Shown here piece by piece: positions 12,311-23,548 of a DNA stretch of 64,000 nucleotides. The DNA comes from Escallonia rubra (Eukaryota; Streptophyta; Magnoliopsida; Escalloniales; Escalloniaceae), in the NCBI GenBank assembly GCA_033065855.1, contig JAVXUO010001504.1:62001-126000 (forward strand). Reading direction: 5' to 3'. The notes beneath the pieces were generated by a model. That model was not told the DNA's origin. It worked only from the letters and a program-made list of their open reading frames with translations, and ran no database searches. The number at the start of each line of letters is the position of its first letter. The stretch's first letter is position 1. The translations under genes were made by a program, and so were the position numbers.

Positions 12311-12584
12311 GCCTTATTCCTTGTAGTGAATGACCAGCGAAAACAAACCCTCGCCCTTACCTTTATCCCACGTTCCGTAATTCACCCAAACGAAAACCTC
12401 CATTTCTACCTTCTTCAGAGGAAAAAGTGATGGATGTCTATATGGGGCTAAATGTCAATGGGTTTAGGTCGAAGGTTTTCATTTAATTGAGGGTCTTAAA
12501 TTTGAAGATTCGGGCAACAAATCACGAATACCGTTGCAGAATGAACGAGACAACGATGAATCTTCATGAAAGACCGAAGTTGTA

Positions 12585-13304
12585 GGGTTCGTTTGACAAA
12601 TTTTTTTTTTTGGTTTTCAGTTTTTAAAGAGCAGTTTTTTAAAGAGCAGCTTAATTTTTTTTTTTTTATAAAAACAAGTGGGTGTTTGATAACCCCTTTT
12701 TTTTTTTAGGTTTTTTTTTTTTGGTGTTTGGTAACCCTTTTTATTTTGTCTTTTTTTTTTTTTGTGGTTTGCGGTGGCGGTGGTGGGGTGCAGCGGTGGT
12801 GGCCGGTGGTGGTGGCCGGCGGCCGGAGGTGGCTGCCAGCAGTCGCCGGCGGTGGTGGCCGGCGGCCGGAGGTGGCTGCCGGCAGTCGCCGGCGGTGGTC
12901 GCCGGCGGCCGGAGATGGTCGCCGGCGGTGGTCGTCGGTGGTCGCCGGCGGTGGTCGCCGGTGGTCGCCGGCAGTGGTCGCCGGAGGTGGCAGCCGGCAA
13001 TCTCCGGCCGTGGTCGCCGGCGGCCGGAGGTGGCTGCCGACAATCTCCGGCGGTGGTCGCCGGCGGCCGGCGGTGGTCGCCTGAAGTGGCTGCCGGCGAT
13101 GGGAGGGTGGTGGTGGTGGTCTAAGAAAAAAAAACCAAAAATGAAAAAAAAACCAGTTTCTGGAGTTTTTTTTTTTACTCTTTTTTACTCATAAGTTTAA
13201 AAACTGGTTTTTAAACTGAAAAAAAAATGGTTACCAAACGCTCCTTTTTTCAGTTTTTAAAAACTGAAAAAAAAAAGAGGAAAAAATTTTTCTCAAACCT
13301 AGCC
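12585..13304 (+). mobile_element. GC-rich-core small TIR element, copy 1 (720 bp)
   Basis: The left end is GGGTTCGTTTGACAAA; the reverse complement of the right end is GGCTAGGTTTGAGAAA. GTA flanks both sides (12582-12584 and 13305-13307). Homopolymeric T/A-rich shoulders, each containing GTTTGGTAACC, enclose a very GC-rich core (about 12775-13115) built from CGCCGG-CGGTGGT units. Long open frames across the core are composition artefacts with repetitive Arg/Gly/Pro content. Related copies lie at 25120-25450 and 52818-53356, both inverted relative to this one. Confidence 0.75.
12775..13115 (+). repeat. CGCCGG/GGTGGT minisatellite
   Basis: Nested units of about 18-45 bp around GGTCGCCGGCGG and GGAGGTGGCTGCCGGCA. 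Composition is sharply different from the AT-rich surroundings and very CpG-dense. Confidence 0.85.
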
Positions 13305-13307
13305 GTA

Positions 13308-13608
13308 GACTTGTAACACCTTTTTTTTTGTTGTTGATTTTTTATCCTTTAACGGCGTCTAATAATCTAATACTAATTCTTAAGGATGTCTAAGTAATTC
13401 TTCACAATCTATCAGGCGTTCCGAAAATTCGGTTTGGTGAAAGAATATCACTGATATTTTTCATTACTTAAAAGCTTTCCTCTAATTACACCCTATGCGT
13501 TGCAGTCGAATCCAATATTCAAATTCGTTGAGAGGCCTAATCCACTAAACAAGATCATAGTTCGGTCCCTTCGGGGGCTTTACGGTAAAATACTCATTTT
13601 CCTAACCA
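13308..13608. other. Flank upstream of the F-box-1 promoter
   Basis: No gene recognised. It is likely to hold the distal promoter of the downstream transcription unit. Confidence 0.4.
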
Positions 13609-13617
13609 TATATAAAA
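13609..13617 (+). promoter_or_regulatory. TATA box with adjacent telo-box
   Basis: TATATAAAA is followed directly by AAACCCTAA (13615-13623), a telo-box motif of plant promoters. About 30 bp downstream begins a plausible 5' untranslated exon. It is the best promoter candidate for F-box gene 1, although 2.4 kb of intron would separate it from the ORF. Confidence 0.5.
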
Positions 13618-13639
13618 CCCTAAACTTTTACGGTGCGTG

Positions 13640-13718
13640 GTATGCTGTCACTTGCTCTCCGGTCTCCACAGGCAAAGAGTCGGCGGCGGCGATCGGTTTC
13701 AGTCTCGCTTTATTTGAG
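13640..13718 (+). other. Putative 5' UTR exon of F-box gene 1
   Basis: A GC-richer block downstream of the TATA box ends in TTTGAG|GTTTGATTT, a weak but possible donor. It would splice to the acceptor GATGCAG at 16097, ahead of the F-box ORF. F-box gene 2 also has upstream exons, which supports a spliced arrangement here. The link is inference. Confidence 0.35.
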
Positions 13719-16097
13719 GTTTGATTTCTTACACTTTCACGTTAAAAACTACCGATCTTAATCTTTCTTTTTCTTTCATATCTATCACAATCATTTAACT
13801 CCATTGCAGTGTAATTCGTGTGTAATCTTGTTCTAGGGTTAATATTCAGCGAACGTTTAGCTTCCGATCGAAACCGGTTTTCCAAACAACGGTTCCAAAG
13901 TTGAATTCATGAGCTAATTTGATCAGGCTTGTTTTTACTTGCATATGAATAGTACTATCGGTAAACATTGGGTCTAAAAATCTGCACTTTATTGCATTGA
14001 GTCGTTTAAGATTTTGTTTGGTTCTTCTAGGTAGTTACGATGGAAGGTTCTTTGTTTTGTTGCTTTCTGTAAATTTAAGTGGAGAGTCAAAAGGGTGTTT
14101 CTTTGAGTGTGTGATTTAGACTCTTTTTTGGGAGTGTGCTTGATGCACGTAACACATTGAAGGCGAGAGTAGCATCTAGCGAAGGAGTACTGCTTAGGAC
14201 AGTTAGGACTTGATCAATGGATATATGAAGTATTTATGGAAAAGTGGATTACGTTTTGATGACGTAAGAAGAGTTTAGGGTGGGCCAAACGAACTTGGTT
14301 AGAACTGGTGAGATAGGAGGCCATTGCTTGAAGTTTCTGTTGCGTACATGTAAGTGTAGTGGAAGAGCAGGGTTTATATAAGGGACACAGGCTTACTTGA
14401 GTTCAGGTGATATAAATCCAAATAATGGTGATTCTTTTTCCCGTCATTCGTTGTTTCTATACTTTTTGAGCTGTGTAAGATAAAGAGTTTCAGATTACCA
14501 AATAACGCAGAAACGTAAACGTTTTCTTATCATTCATGCGACTGTGATATCTTTGGTTAACTATTTTCGTATGAACCTAAAAAGCAGTGGTTGGAGGTGG
14601 CTTAGGAGGAGGTACTTGTCAACGCCGCTATGGATGCAAAGCAAGTGTGTTAGGCTGCATTCGAAGAACTTATGGATATACTTTGGGGATAATGAGTATG
14701 TATATTGTTTTGACTTTCAATGGTGTTCACTGACCAGTACCTTTTTTTCCTTGAAAAAGTTAAATAGTCACGATGTTGTAACGTACTGCCTTGACCAAGG
14801 CTTGGGAGAAGTTTAGGTGAGGGAGCATGCAGTCAAAGAGCTCCCTTTACTTTAGCTTGAGACTAGGGTGTCATTAGATTAAGCAGTTTTAAAATGACGA
14901 CATTAAATGAGTTGCCCAAGTGAATCAGAAGGAATAAGCATTACGCACCTCTGGTGTCCCCTTATCCCATTGCTGATATCTAATTTTTAGCTTCAGAGCT
15001 TGATGCAAAAGGTTCAGAACCTGAGGCCAGGGCCCCTGCTGATTTGGCCAAAGAGTGCATTAACATTTTGGGGTAAACGAATATGCTTATATGCCTTAGA
15101 AATTTTTTGTAGGCCATGGCTCCATACGATGTAGTTTAGGTTAAATCATTAATTGCATTTTTGTCAGTAGTGATTAAAAAGTGAGTGTGCAATGGAAAAA
15201 GAATAACGTTTTTGTGGCACGAGATGTGCTGTATGCATAGGGATATAAACTTGTGTCATGTCTGGCATGACCTTAACAATCCTCACGCCCGGAGACTTTT
15301 TGTTTCTAACGATTTGCATGGCTGGACATGTTTACCATACGTATGGGTAAAAAATTGACCATTTTTAGTTTCTTTTTAGAAAAATCATGCGGGAGTTGTG
15401 TTACTGTGTTTATGCTAGTCAATATCTTATACTTTTATCTGCTTGTTAACTATATCCTGTTCTTTAATCTCCATATCTATTTCTCTCCATCTGCCCTTTT
15501 TTTAGAGAAATCAGTGATTCTGGAGGTGTATGGTTATCTTTCTTTTTAGAAATCTATGACCGTTGAATTTCACTGAGGAATGATGCACTCTAGGCATTTA
15601 TCTTTCAAGTGATTAGTAACTTTCATACTTATGGTGCCTTCACAACTCTCTTGTATTTATTTGTATTTGTACCTGCATTGGCCTTTTAATCCTTTTTCTC
15701 TTGTTATGGAGAAAATAATTTTGAACATGGTCATGATGTGCCAACATGTAATGCTGTGTCACTGAATATAATAGATTCATGAGTATTGCTCACATGATGG
15801 AGAAACTACACTTGAAAATCTAAGTCTGTATTGTCACATTTTGAGAGTATAGTTACCTTAGAAAGACCCCAACTGTCTTAATATAGTATTTCCATCTTTA
15901 ATTTTTAAATTAGAGCATGATTTATGTACATTATAGCAGAATTGCAGGCATCGCGGTAATTGAAAAAGGATCTGTAACTGCGAAATAAATGAGTTTTTTC
16001 TTGCTCAAAGTGAACAACTGCATAAGAGGTCATATTAACTAAATTTCCACCTATATACAGATATTGTTTATGCTAATTAGTTGGAATATGGATGCAG
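13719..16097 (+). other. Putative 5' intron or intergenic stretch with exon-like relics
   Basis: Mostly AT-rich. Two pieces look faintly coding: around 14590-14690 (contains VNAAMDAKQV and AAFEELMDILWG between stops) and 14998-15073 (SELDAKGSEPEARAPADLAK). Neither could be assigned to a family and both are interrupted. No TE termini were seen. Confidence 0.35.
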
Positions 16098-16120
16098 CAA
16101 AGGAATTCTGACTGCAACTA

Positions 16121-17206
16121 ATGGATCGTGGAAAGAGGGCAAGTAATATTGCAGCCAGGAATAGTAAGATATACATGGACCTCAAGGACATAATTAGGGA
16201 GAGTGCACTCCCATTTCTTCCGGCAAAATCACTTTTCAGGTTTCGGGGTGTTTGCAGGGATTGGAAGCTCCAGATTGCATCCCCATTCTTTGCCCACACC
16301 CAGTCACTTGCATTCCGTGCCGTATCAGGACTCTTTTATCAGCCCCTCAACCACTTGCCATCGTTCATTTCCCTCGACCCAAATTCTTATGGTGTGCCAG
16401 ACCCATCCTTGAAGTTTTTGCCTGTCCCCGTGCACATTAGGTCCTCATCAAATGGACTACTTTGTTGCCAGGGCATCACGGGAGATAAGGCTTACTATAT
16501 CTGCAATCCTGTTACCCGGCAATGGAAGAAACTTCCAATACCAAGTGCGAATCACGGGAAAGATCCTTCTGTTGTACTTGTATATGAGCCATCACTGCTT
16601 GACTTTGAAGCCGTTTACCGGCTCATATGTGCCTTCCCATCATCTGATTTTGATGATGCAACTGAATTTGAGATTTATTCTTCCAAAGAAGGATCTTGGA
16701 GAACTTCTGGTGAGATTTGCTTTGCGAGATGGAAGGTCAATTCAAGTTTAGGGGTTCATGTGAATGGTGTCGTTTACTGGCAGGGGAATCAAGGTAAAAT
16801 TCATGCCTTTGATCTGGCAAAGGAAAGGTTCCAAGTACTAAGTGCCTCTCATGGTCTTAATGCATGTCTGGGATTGATCAATGGGAAGCTTTCTTTAGCT
16901 TATGCAAGCGGGCGTACTCTTTTAGTGAAAGTTTTGGCTAATGCCCACCAAAACACAATGCAAATGACTAGCTGTGAGACGATGTGGGCAGACAAATATC
17001 ACATTCACTTGAACAGTGCAGTGTTTGGTGGGGAAGCATATGAAAATGCAAAGGTGCTGTGCTTGCATGATGATTGGGTGCTGATTGAGATTGGGAAAGC
17101 CTTGTATACGTATGACTTGAAGACTGGCAATGTCAAAGAGACATGCAAGGCACCAGAGTATGGCGCGAGGTGTGTGCCTTATGTGAATAGCCTTGTCTAC
17201 ATCTAA
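16121..17206 (+). CDS. F-box protein 1 (F-box plus F-box-associated domain), 361 aa
   Basis: A single open exon with an ATG at 16121; an in-frame TGA at 16109 rules out a longer N terminus unless an internal acceptor is used. Residues about 20-58 form an F-box (LPFLPAKSLFRFRGVCRDWK), the Skp1-binding module of SCF ubiquitin ligases. The rest is an F-box-associated beta-propeller-like region with the signatures IRSSSNGLLCC and YYICNPVTRQWKKLP. The C terminus ends YVNSLVYI. It is a paralogue of the protein encoded at 28989-31574: they share LPAKSL..FR.VC..W, the YYICNP block, EIYSS and an almost identical ending (P-YVNSLV). The substrate is unknown; At5g49610-like is the closest label from memory. 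Confidence 0.9.
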   Translation: MDRGKRASNIAARNSKIYMDLKDIIRESALPFLPAKSLFRFRGVCRDWKLQIASPFFAHTQSLAFRAVSGLFYQPLNHLPSFISLDPNSYGVPDPSLKFLPVPVHIRSSSNGLLCCQGITGDKAYYICNPVTRQWKKLPIPSANHGKDPSVVLVYEPSLLDFEAVYRLICAFPSSDFDDATEFEIYSSKEGSWRTSGEICFARWKVNSSLGVHVNGVVYWQGNQGKIHAFDLAKERFQVLSASHGLNACLGLINGKLSLAYASGRTLLVKVLANAHQNTMQMTSCETMWADKYHIHLNSAVFGGEAYENAKVLCLHDDWVLIEIGKALYTYDLKTGNVKETCKAPEYGARCVPYVNSLVYI

Positions 17207-18784
17207 ATTGCACCTCGTCTAATTGGCATTTTACTCATTGAAAACGGTTTTAGCAGTATAAGTTGAGTACTAGGGAGTTCTGGGTTCTAGTTCCATCTAT
17301 GTCTTATATGGGTTTGTTTTCCCGTCCAGAATACCTCCTCAGAATTAGTTATGATGAAATTAAACTGTTTTGACATGCTGCCTTTTTTTAGGACATATCA
17401 TGAGATCATGGATGTGGTTGCACCAAAAAAAAATGAGATCATGGATGTCGTCAAATAGGCCTACTGTATTCCTCAAGATCATGCTTGAGGAATCGTCAAA
17501 GGCTAAATTGCAAATTACCTTCTAAATGTCCTGAGCTTTCACTTTGGACAAAATGGACCCTAACATTCTAGTTTTTTAGCAATTGATACCAAACTTGGTC
17601 ATTCGTCTAAATTTAATGGACGGCCGTTTGCGCGCGTCATTAATGGAACCTTGCTAAAGAATATTTAAGTAAACCAACAATTATACAACATAAATTTATC
17701 ATTACCTATCTGTCGAAATACTATTTGGTCACATGTAAAATCTTTGAATATTACTTTTTCTATTTCATGCAGTCCATCCCGTCAAACCCAAAACCAAACC
17801 CAACCACCAGAGTCCACTGCTTCAATCCCACCACCACCACCACAGTCCACTGCTTCAAACCCACCAGGCCACCACCACCACAGCATCCTGACTGATTCCA
17901 TCATCTTCCCCACCCCACCGCCACATTCACCCTCTGCAACCACCGAATCACCCCCACAGCCAACTTCTTCAAACCCGATCACATCAACCAACGCCTCCCC
18001 GCCCACATCTGCCATAGTCCACAGCCCCAATTACCCAACAAATTAATCTCTGCACCAAATTCGAACCCATCATTCATTGGCCCATTAAACCCCACACTCA
18101 TTCTATCACTAACTCAGGAACCACATCTACCACACAACACTCTTCTCTTCACTATCAGACCCATCATTGTCCACCACCGACCCTTCAACAAATATTCAAA
18201 GGCATAGATATACTGGACCTCTTGAGAACTCCTACTGATGGAATAATGAAATATTTCAAGAACAACTCTTGACCAAGAATACAGTTCTAATCTCGTCCCT
18301 ATGATAGGGTTAAGCCCCGGTAGTGCGGCGGCGGTGGTGGTGGATCGACCGGTGGTGCGGGGTGTGTGTGTTGGGGCTCTATGTGCAATGGGGTGGTGAT
18401 TTTGCAGGGACTGTGTGATCTCCTATGTATTAAATATAAGGGACTAGTTCCTAAATTACATTACCCTGGTCTAATTCCACGCCTTATGACTAAGGGAGTC
18501 GGCGTGGCGTAAAGTGAAGATTGGGGGGAGTAGAGCAAAATTCCCTGACGCATCTATTGAAAGAAGGGAAAGCTTCCAGTTGAAAGGCTATTCTGCGCTC
18601 CTCATTTGGAGAGGTTGAGAAGAAAACTTTGTACTTCCCCTGACAAGTTATACCATGGGGTAGAGACTGAAACAACTCTCTGAATAAAGAAGGCTGAAAG
18701 TTCCTTTTTCTTTTCTGTTTTTTCAAGTATATGGATTAGAGACAATTTTGTCTTCCATCGCTTCAAAGGAGCCCTTGTTTCCAG
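17207..18784. other. 3' flank of F-box 1 and intergenic DNA
   Basis: The 3' UTR of F-box 1 probably ends within 200-250 bp. From about 17494 there is a degenerate stretch opening GGCTAAATTGCAAATTACC that resembles a Mutator-like terminus without a recognisable partner. 17780-18040 is CCA-repeat-rich and its open frame is low-complexity Pro/Ser/Thr. Nothing else is recognised. Confidence 0.4.

Positions 18785-18826
<42 letters not shown>
18785..18826. repeat. GT then GA microsatellite
   Basis: A GTGTGTGT run passes directly into a GAGAGA run. Confidence 0.85.
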
Positions 18827-18830
<4 letters not shown>

Positions 18831-18916
18831 TTGGTGGATCAGCGAGGGAGGGAAATGGGGTGCGGCGAAGTTGTAATATATTAGGGTTATGTGTGTCTTT
18901 CAGAGAAGGAGGGAGC

Positions 18917-18938
18917 GGGGGGGGGGGGGGGGGGGGGG
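18917..18938. repeat. 22-base poly-G run
   Basis: An uninterrupted G homopolymer, about 90 bp after the GA repeat. Its exact length should be treated cautiously because homopolymers are error-prone in sequencing. Confidence 0.8.
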
Positions 18939-21340
18939 TGGGGGAAGAGCTGATGGTGGTGGTTCATTGGTGTTGAGTTTATTGGTGAGAGCGAAGAAGA
19001 AGAGAAGAAAAAGAAAAAATATGTATAAATAAGTTGGAAAGATTTGCCCCTGTAAGTGAGGAGTTGCATGAACTCCATGCATCCATCCAATAATTTTGAC
19101 TGTCATGCAATTTTGAGTCTAATTGTTTTAAATTATAAATGTCAGATATTTGATTGTTCAAATAAAAAAGGTTAGGGTTCTATTTATCAAAAAAAAAAAA
19201 AAAAAAGCAAATTTAGAAGATATTTACAATTCAGCCATCATGAAATCATAGTTTGTTCATGTCGACACATATTGAAAGTGCTTGTAGAAGAGTTATTACA
19301 AGGGGCATAGATAGGGAGAGGAGAGCTACTGTATTTTTTATTTCCTAACAAGCATCAAGGCTTAGATTCTTCTTTTCATGTTTGATGGATATCTTTCAAG
19401 AACCCGAACAAAGTTAATTTAACCCGGTTATAAATGAAGTTTCGAAAGTGATTCTCATCTTTAGGTTCTCTATGTAGATAATATTAATGCGAAAGAAATA
19501 TAATCAAAATAGATTGCAACCAATGAATTAAACTCACGACCTTACTGATTTGCGAGAGGAAAGTCGAACAAACTGAAAAATTCGTTAAATGTTCCATCAT
19601 CTGATTTGCTTCCATTCCATGCCTAATGTTCTTCTTGTTTGGTATTGCTATTTTGGTCTAGTAAAGTTGAACTCAACCCGCTAGCACTCCGTTACCTCAT
19701 AAGGGTGAACTAACATCACATGATTGCACAACGACCCGTGGACCTCAAACACCCCCCTCCCCTTGCGGTTCAACTACTCATTCCTACCTACCATCACGAA
19801 ACAGATATCAACCCCAAGCTCAACTCACCAGTACTACACCACCACCAACTGAACCACCACACTTGCACCATCCCAACCTTCCTCAACAGCAGTCCCATGA
19901 TCCAACAAACTGGCAATGGCAGAGCTAGGAATTTCGTTTAGTTGCACTGATTCTTTAAAGGTTCCTTCACGTGTTTGATAAAAAAGAAATAAAGACAAAG
20001 CTCATAATATTTTTTACGGAAATAGAAAAAACACACTACTAGTACTATATGGATATAAAAATCATTAAGGTACCTTTACAAGAACAAAACGTGTTATCTG
20101 TGTTGTTGCATCACTTTTTGAAGTCGGCCCTAAAACTTTCTCTAACATTTTCTCTCTAATGATGCCTTCCATCTCCTCCCCACCATGCATAAGTGCATTT
20201 GGGGAGGCCGCCAGTCTTCCACTTAGGTATAAGATGTAGGTCTAGTGTTGTCCTCGTGTTTCTTTATTCTTCGTGAGGGGTTCCTCGAGAACGAGATGTA
20301 GTAGTGTACGCATTTACTGGTGGCGAAATGAGCTCCAGATATGTGATGGAGCAGCAGTGGTGAAGCTAGACTCTCGTTTTTTAGCAAGGACTCGCCCCTC
20401 GATGACTAAAATATATAAAACATCTGTGAACAAGACCGATCTAAGGAGATGACACTTCGGCTACTGACGGTTCATTTCTTGTCTCTCTTTGAGTCGTTTT
20501 TTCTAAGGCACGAGCGTTGTTAACTAATTAGATATTAGCTAGTTTGGGCCGATTGGATAGGTCTTTGGGTCCATTTGGGGCTTTTAATTATCTTTCTCTA
20601 GGTATATCGGATTAGGAGAATTGGGTGTCCATAGATGCTCTAGTTCGAGTATTAAGTTTAGTTCTGGGGGGCGGGGTTACGAAGGGTGGGGGTATCGTTG
20701 GGGGGTTATGGGCAAGGGGTACCAAAGACCTGTTTGGTTTTGGGTTTTGCATCGTCTACCTGGCCTTGTGATCTCTTATGGTTCTCGACTAGGGTTTCTT
20801 TCTCCCTTGTAGTTAGATATTGGGTGTCTCTGTACATCGCTTGCTTGGTTTGGCAAGGTGACCATTTCAGGGGGACTGGATGCACGTCACAATGTTTGTG
20901 TTGGAGTTCATGACAAAGGGTGGTGCGCTTGAAGCTGATCTTGTGGCCTCTCGCATTTTATTAGTTCAACTCATTCCGGTGTATAGTGTGTTGATGTTTC
21001 TTTCTCTTGGATTTCTTGTTTGTAGTACAGGATTTTGTTGGGTCGGTAAGATGCAATAGGGCGTTGTAAGCCTGTTTCCTTAATTCCTTTAGATCCTTTT
21101 TTATCCCTTATTATGGTTGTGTTGTTAGCCCGACCGTCAGGCTATGCACTACCGTCAGTGGCACTACCATGGGGAGCGTAGGAGTTGCACTTTTGTGTTC
21201 TTGGAAGGGAACCCAAGAAGGTAAAACCAAACCCCTAAACAAACTAACCAAACCAAACACTAACAATAGTGGCACCACCATGCTCACTAGCCAACCACAA
21301 ACACTACAAAACGAGAGGACAATAACAAACAAGAGATTTA
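18939..21340. other. Intergenic DNA, no gene recognised
   Basis: It contains an A run near 19187-19206 and several short, low-complexity open frames. I found no domain motifs, no matched TE ends and no RNA genes. Confidence 0.5.
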
Positions 21341-21346
21341 CAACCA

Positions 21347-22179
21347 GGGGCGGAACCATAATTTTTTTTCAGGGGGTGCAAAAATTATATCAAATTCACC
21401 AATTTTTTATTAAAATAATATTAAAAACACTCGACTTGCCGCATCCAGTCGTTAGTCGAAACAACAAAATACTTCTGGTTATACGTTCCACAATATATAC
21501 ATTGCACAAAATCGAAAAATTGTTTGAACTGAACATTTAAATTTATTTTTTTGATGCAAGAACTGAACATTTAATGGGATAATATCCAGCTGAAGAAGGT
21601 TTGACAAAAATATAAATGACCCACTCAGTATACGACCCATACATACATGATACCTCATACATCGCACATTAAAGACCCACACTGACTCACGGACCTCTGT
21701 AGCTCTGCTTTGAACTGAAGGCAGGGAGCCTCGTCAGTCGTCGCTAGCAAGGAGGCGGGGAGCCTCGTCAGTCATCGCCGGCAGGGGATGAGGGACCAGA
21801 TCTGGTCGAAACCTCGGAGTAGCAGTCGAAGAGCGGAGTGAGGGGCCAGATCTCGTCGCCGCCGTCGAGACGTCGGTGCGTCGCCTTATCTGGTGTATCA
21901 GTGAATCACCGGCAGATCCTGATCTGTCAGAGTTGTCTCGGTGCGTCACGGCCTGCCTGAGCTTAGTCCACCGACGGTCAGTCACGGTCACGGCAAGAGA
22001 GAGAGAGAGAGAGAGAGAGGTGACTATCGAGTGTGCGTCTCTCGGGGAACGGGGTATCGGGAACAGCGTCTCGGGGAACGGGATCTCAGGAACAGAGTCG
22101 CGGTGCGATTTCCAAAAACCAAAAAATGTTTTTTTTTTCAAAAGTCAGGGGTGCTTCCGCCCCCCCCCCCCCCCCCCCC
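21347..22179. mobile_element. Candidate TIR element with GGGGCGGA ends
   Basis: The left end GGGGCGGAACCATAATTTTT is mirrored by the reverse complement of the right end, GGGGCGGAAGCACCCCTGAC, after a 20-base C run (22160-22179). The inside is GC-rich with two copies of GGGAGCCTCGTCAGTC, two copies of TCTCGGGGAACGGG and a GA microsatellite (about 21994-22018). I could not fix a target-site duplication, so the boundaries are approximate and the superfamily is open. Confidence 0.45.
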
Positions 22180-22955
22180 TTGTCACAACGTAGGTCCCTC
22201 CATGTTTACAACCCTAACCAACGAGATAACATTATTGTGCGCATAGCCATTAGGAACCCGAATCCTAAGCAAACTTTTTTTTTTGGAGCAGGCCCATTTT
22301 CAAAGGTTGAGATTCTTCATTTTTATAGCAAAAACTATCAAAGAGTTATAGCATGACCAACATTTTAGTCCCTATGTCCCCTTCTAGGATAAAGCGAATG
22401 ACTTTCATGAAGTGTTGCTAAGATGTATCCTCAAGGAAACGACGTTTTATATAACTGGTGCTACAACTGGTAATCTACACTACTACTAAGGGAGAAGGGA
22501 GACAACTCCTATGATGAAGCCTTTTTAAATTGAATCTTCAACTATACCTCTTTAATACAGTGACTTTAAATTGAAGAAGAGTTAACCAAGATTATTGTTG
22601 GAAATTTTTCAACATTTGATAATAGCTGCTCTATGCTACTACAGTTAAGATCTCTTCTTCATCTCCATTATTCCAACTACTTCACTCCAAATCCAAACCG
22701 TAACCATTTTTGTTCCATTTCCCCTACCACTTCCCTCTCGGTCTCCGTTTTCATTTGTAAACTAAATTTTCCTCTTAAATGAAAACTAATTTTTCCTCTT
22801 ATCTACCTTTAAATAGTTGTATTTTTTAGATTCGCACACGTTTCCTTACTTGAACACACATCATGTGTGCGACAACCCTTTTGTTTTTATATGGCAGTCT
22901 GCCAGGCAATGAAGTGCTAATTGAACAACTTGTGTGACTTTGTGAATAGCATTAA
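22180..22955. other. Intergenic DNA, no gene recognised
   Basis: AT-rich. A short open piece near 22384-22440 is unassigned. Confidence 0.4.
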
Positions 22956-23509
22956 GAGGATGTTTGGGATGGTCAATTAAGTAAGGTTTGTGAATGTTTG
23001 GCAAAACAGATTAAGAGATTTAATTTACCTCAAAAAACTCAAAACTGATTAAATCCAGATTCCTAAAAAGTGAGGATTATGAAATAATCATTTTTCTCAT
23101 AATCAGGTTTGATCTTCTAATTATCATACTATCCTCATATTTCTCACAAAAGGACATCTCACACCCTTTAACTAATTTGCAAAAGTTATTGTACTATAAA
23201 TACTAAAGTGAAATCGGGGGTGTTTTTAATTTAAAGTAAAAAATAAACAACTTTTCTATATACGAATGAAAGTTATCTTAACATCACTTTTTTAAATAGA
23301 TATTATAAATTTATTTATTAAGTGTCCTCTATGGTCATTTTGTCATAGTGGAACTGATTTAAGCACTATTTATCCAAACACTAGTAATTTACAACTACTT
23401 TTTCCAAACTATAAAGTGATTTTTGCTTAAAGTAGATTAAATCTGATTTTGAAAACTGATTAAAATTTAAGCAGAATTCTGGTTTTTAGAATCAACTCCA
23501 AATGGCCTC
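22956..23509. mobile_element. Tourist/PIF-Harbinger-like MITE, copy B (554 bp)
   Basis: Same family as 5185-5962 but inverted. The left end is GAGGATGTTTGGGATGGTCA and the right end CAACTCCAAATGGCCTC. It is flanked by TAA on both sides (22953-22955 and 23510-23512), the canonical PIF/Harbinger duplication. Shared interior blocks such as GTCATTTTGTCATAGTGGAAC (read on this strand) confirm the relationship. It is 224 bp shorter than copy A. Confidence 0.85.
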
Positions 23510-23548
23510 TAAATATTTTAGCAGGTTTTCATATACTAGGAAATAGAG

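Larger units (their letters stand above)
6846..12328. mobile_element. CACTA (En/Spm) DNA transposon, 5483 bp, non-autonomous
   Basis: It begins CACTACAAGAAAATAGGCCT and ends with the reverse complement of CACTACAAGGAATAAGGC. It is flanked by AAT on both sides (6843-6845 and 12329-12331), the 3 bp TSD of CACTA elements. Both ends carry many copies of TTTTAGCGACGG and its reverse complement CCGTCGCTAAAA, the subterminal motifs bound by TNPA-type proteins. Inside are a GC-rich leader (about 7250-7440), a degenerate tandem array, a broken C-terminal fragment of TNP2 and a broken TNPA-like gene. The catalytic DDE region of TNP2 is absent, so the element is a deletion derivative that cannot move alone. 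The ends still look usable, so it could be moved in trans. Confidence 0.95.

Noticed and set aside
12682..13194. Several long open frames on both strands over the GC-rich core
   Set aside because: All frames are open because the minisatellite lacks stop-rich AT; the products are repetitive Arg/Gly/Pro strings and shift with repeat unit. The same applies to 52807-53300.
21734..22141. 135-aa minus-strand open frame
   Set aside because: It covers microsatellite and repeated GC-rich sequence inside a candidate TIR element; low-complexity and without a domain.
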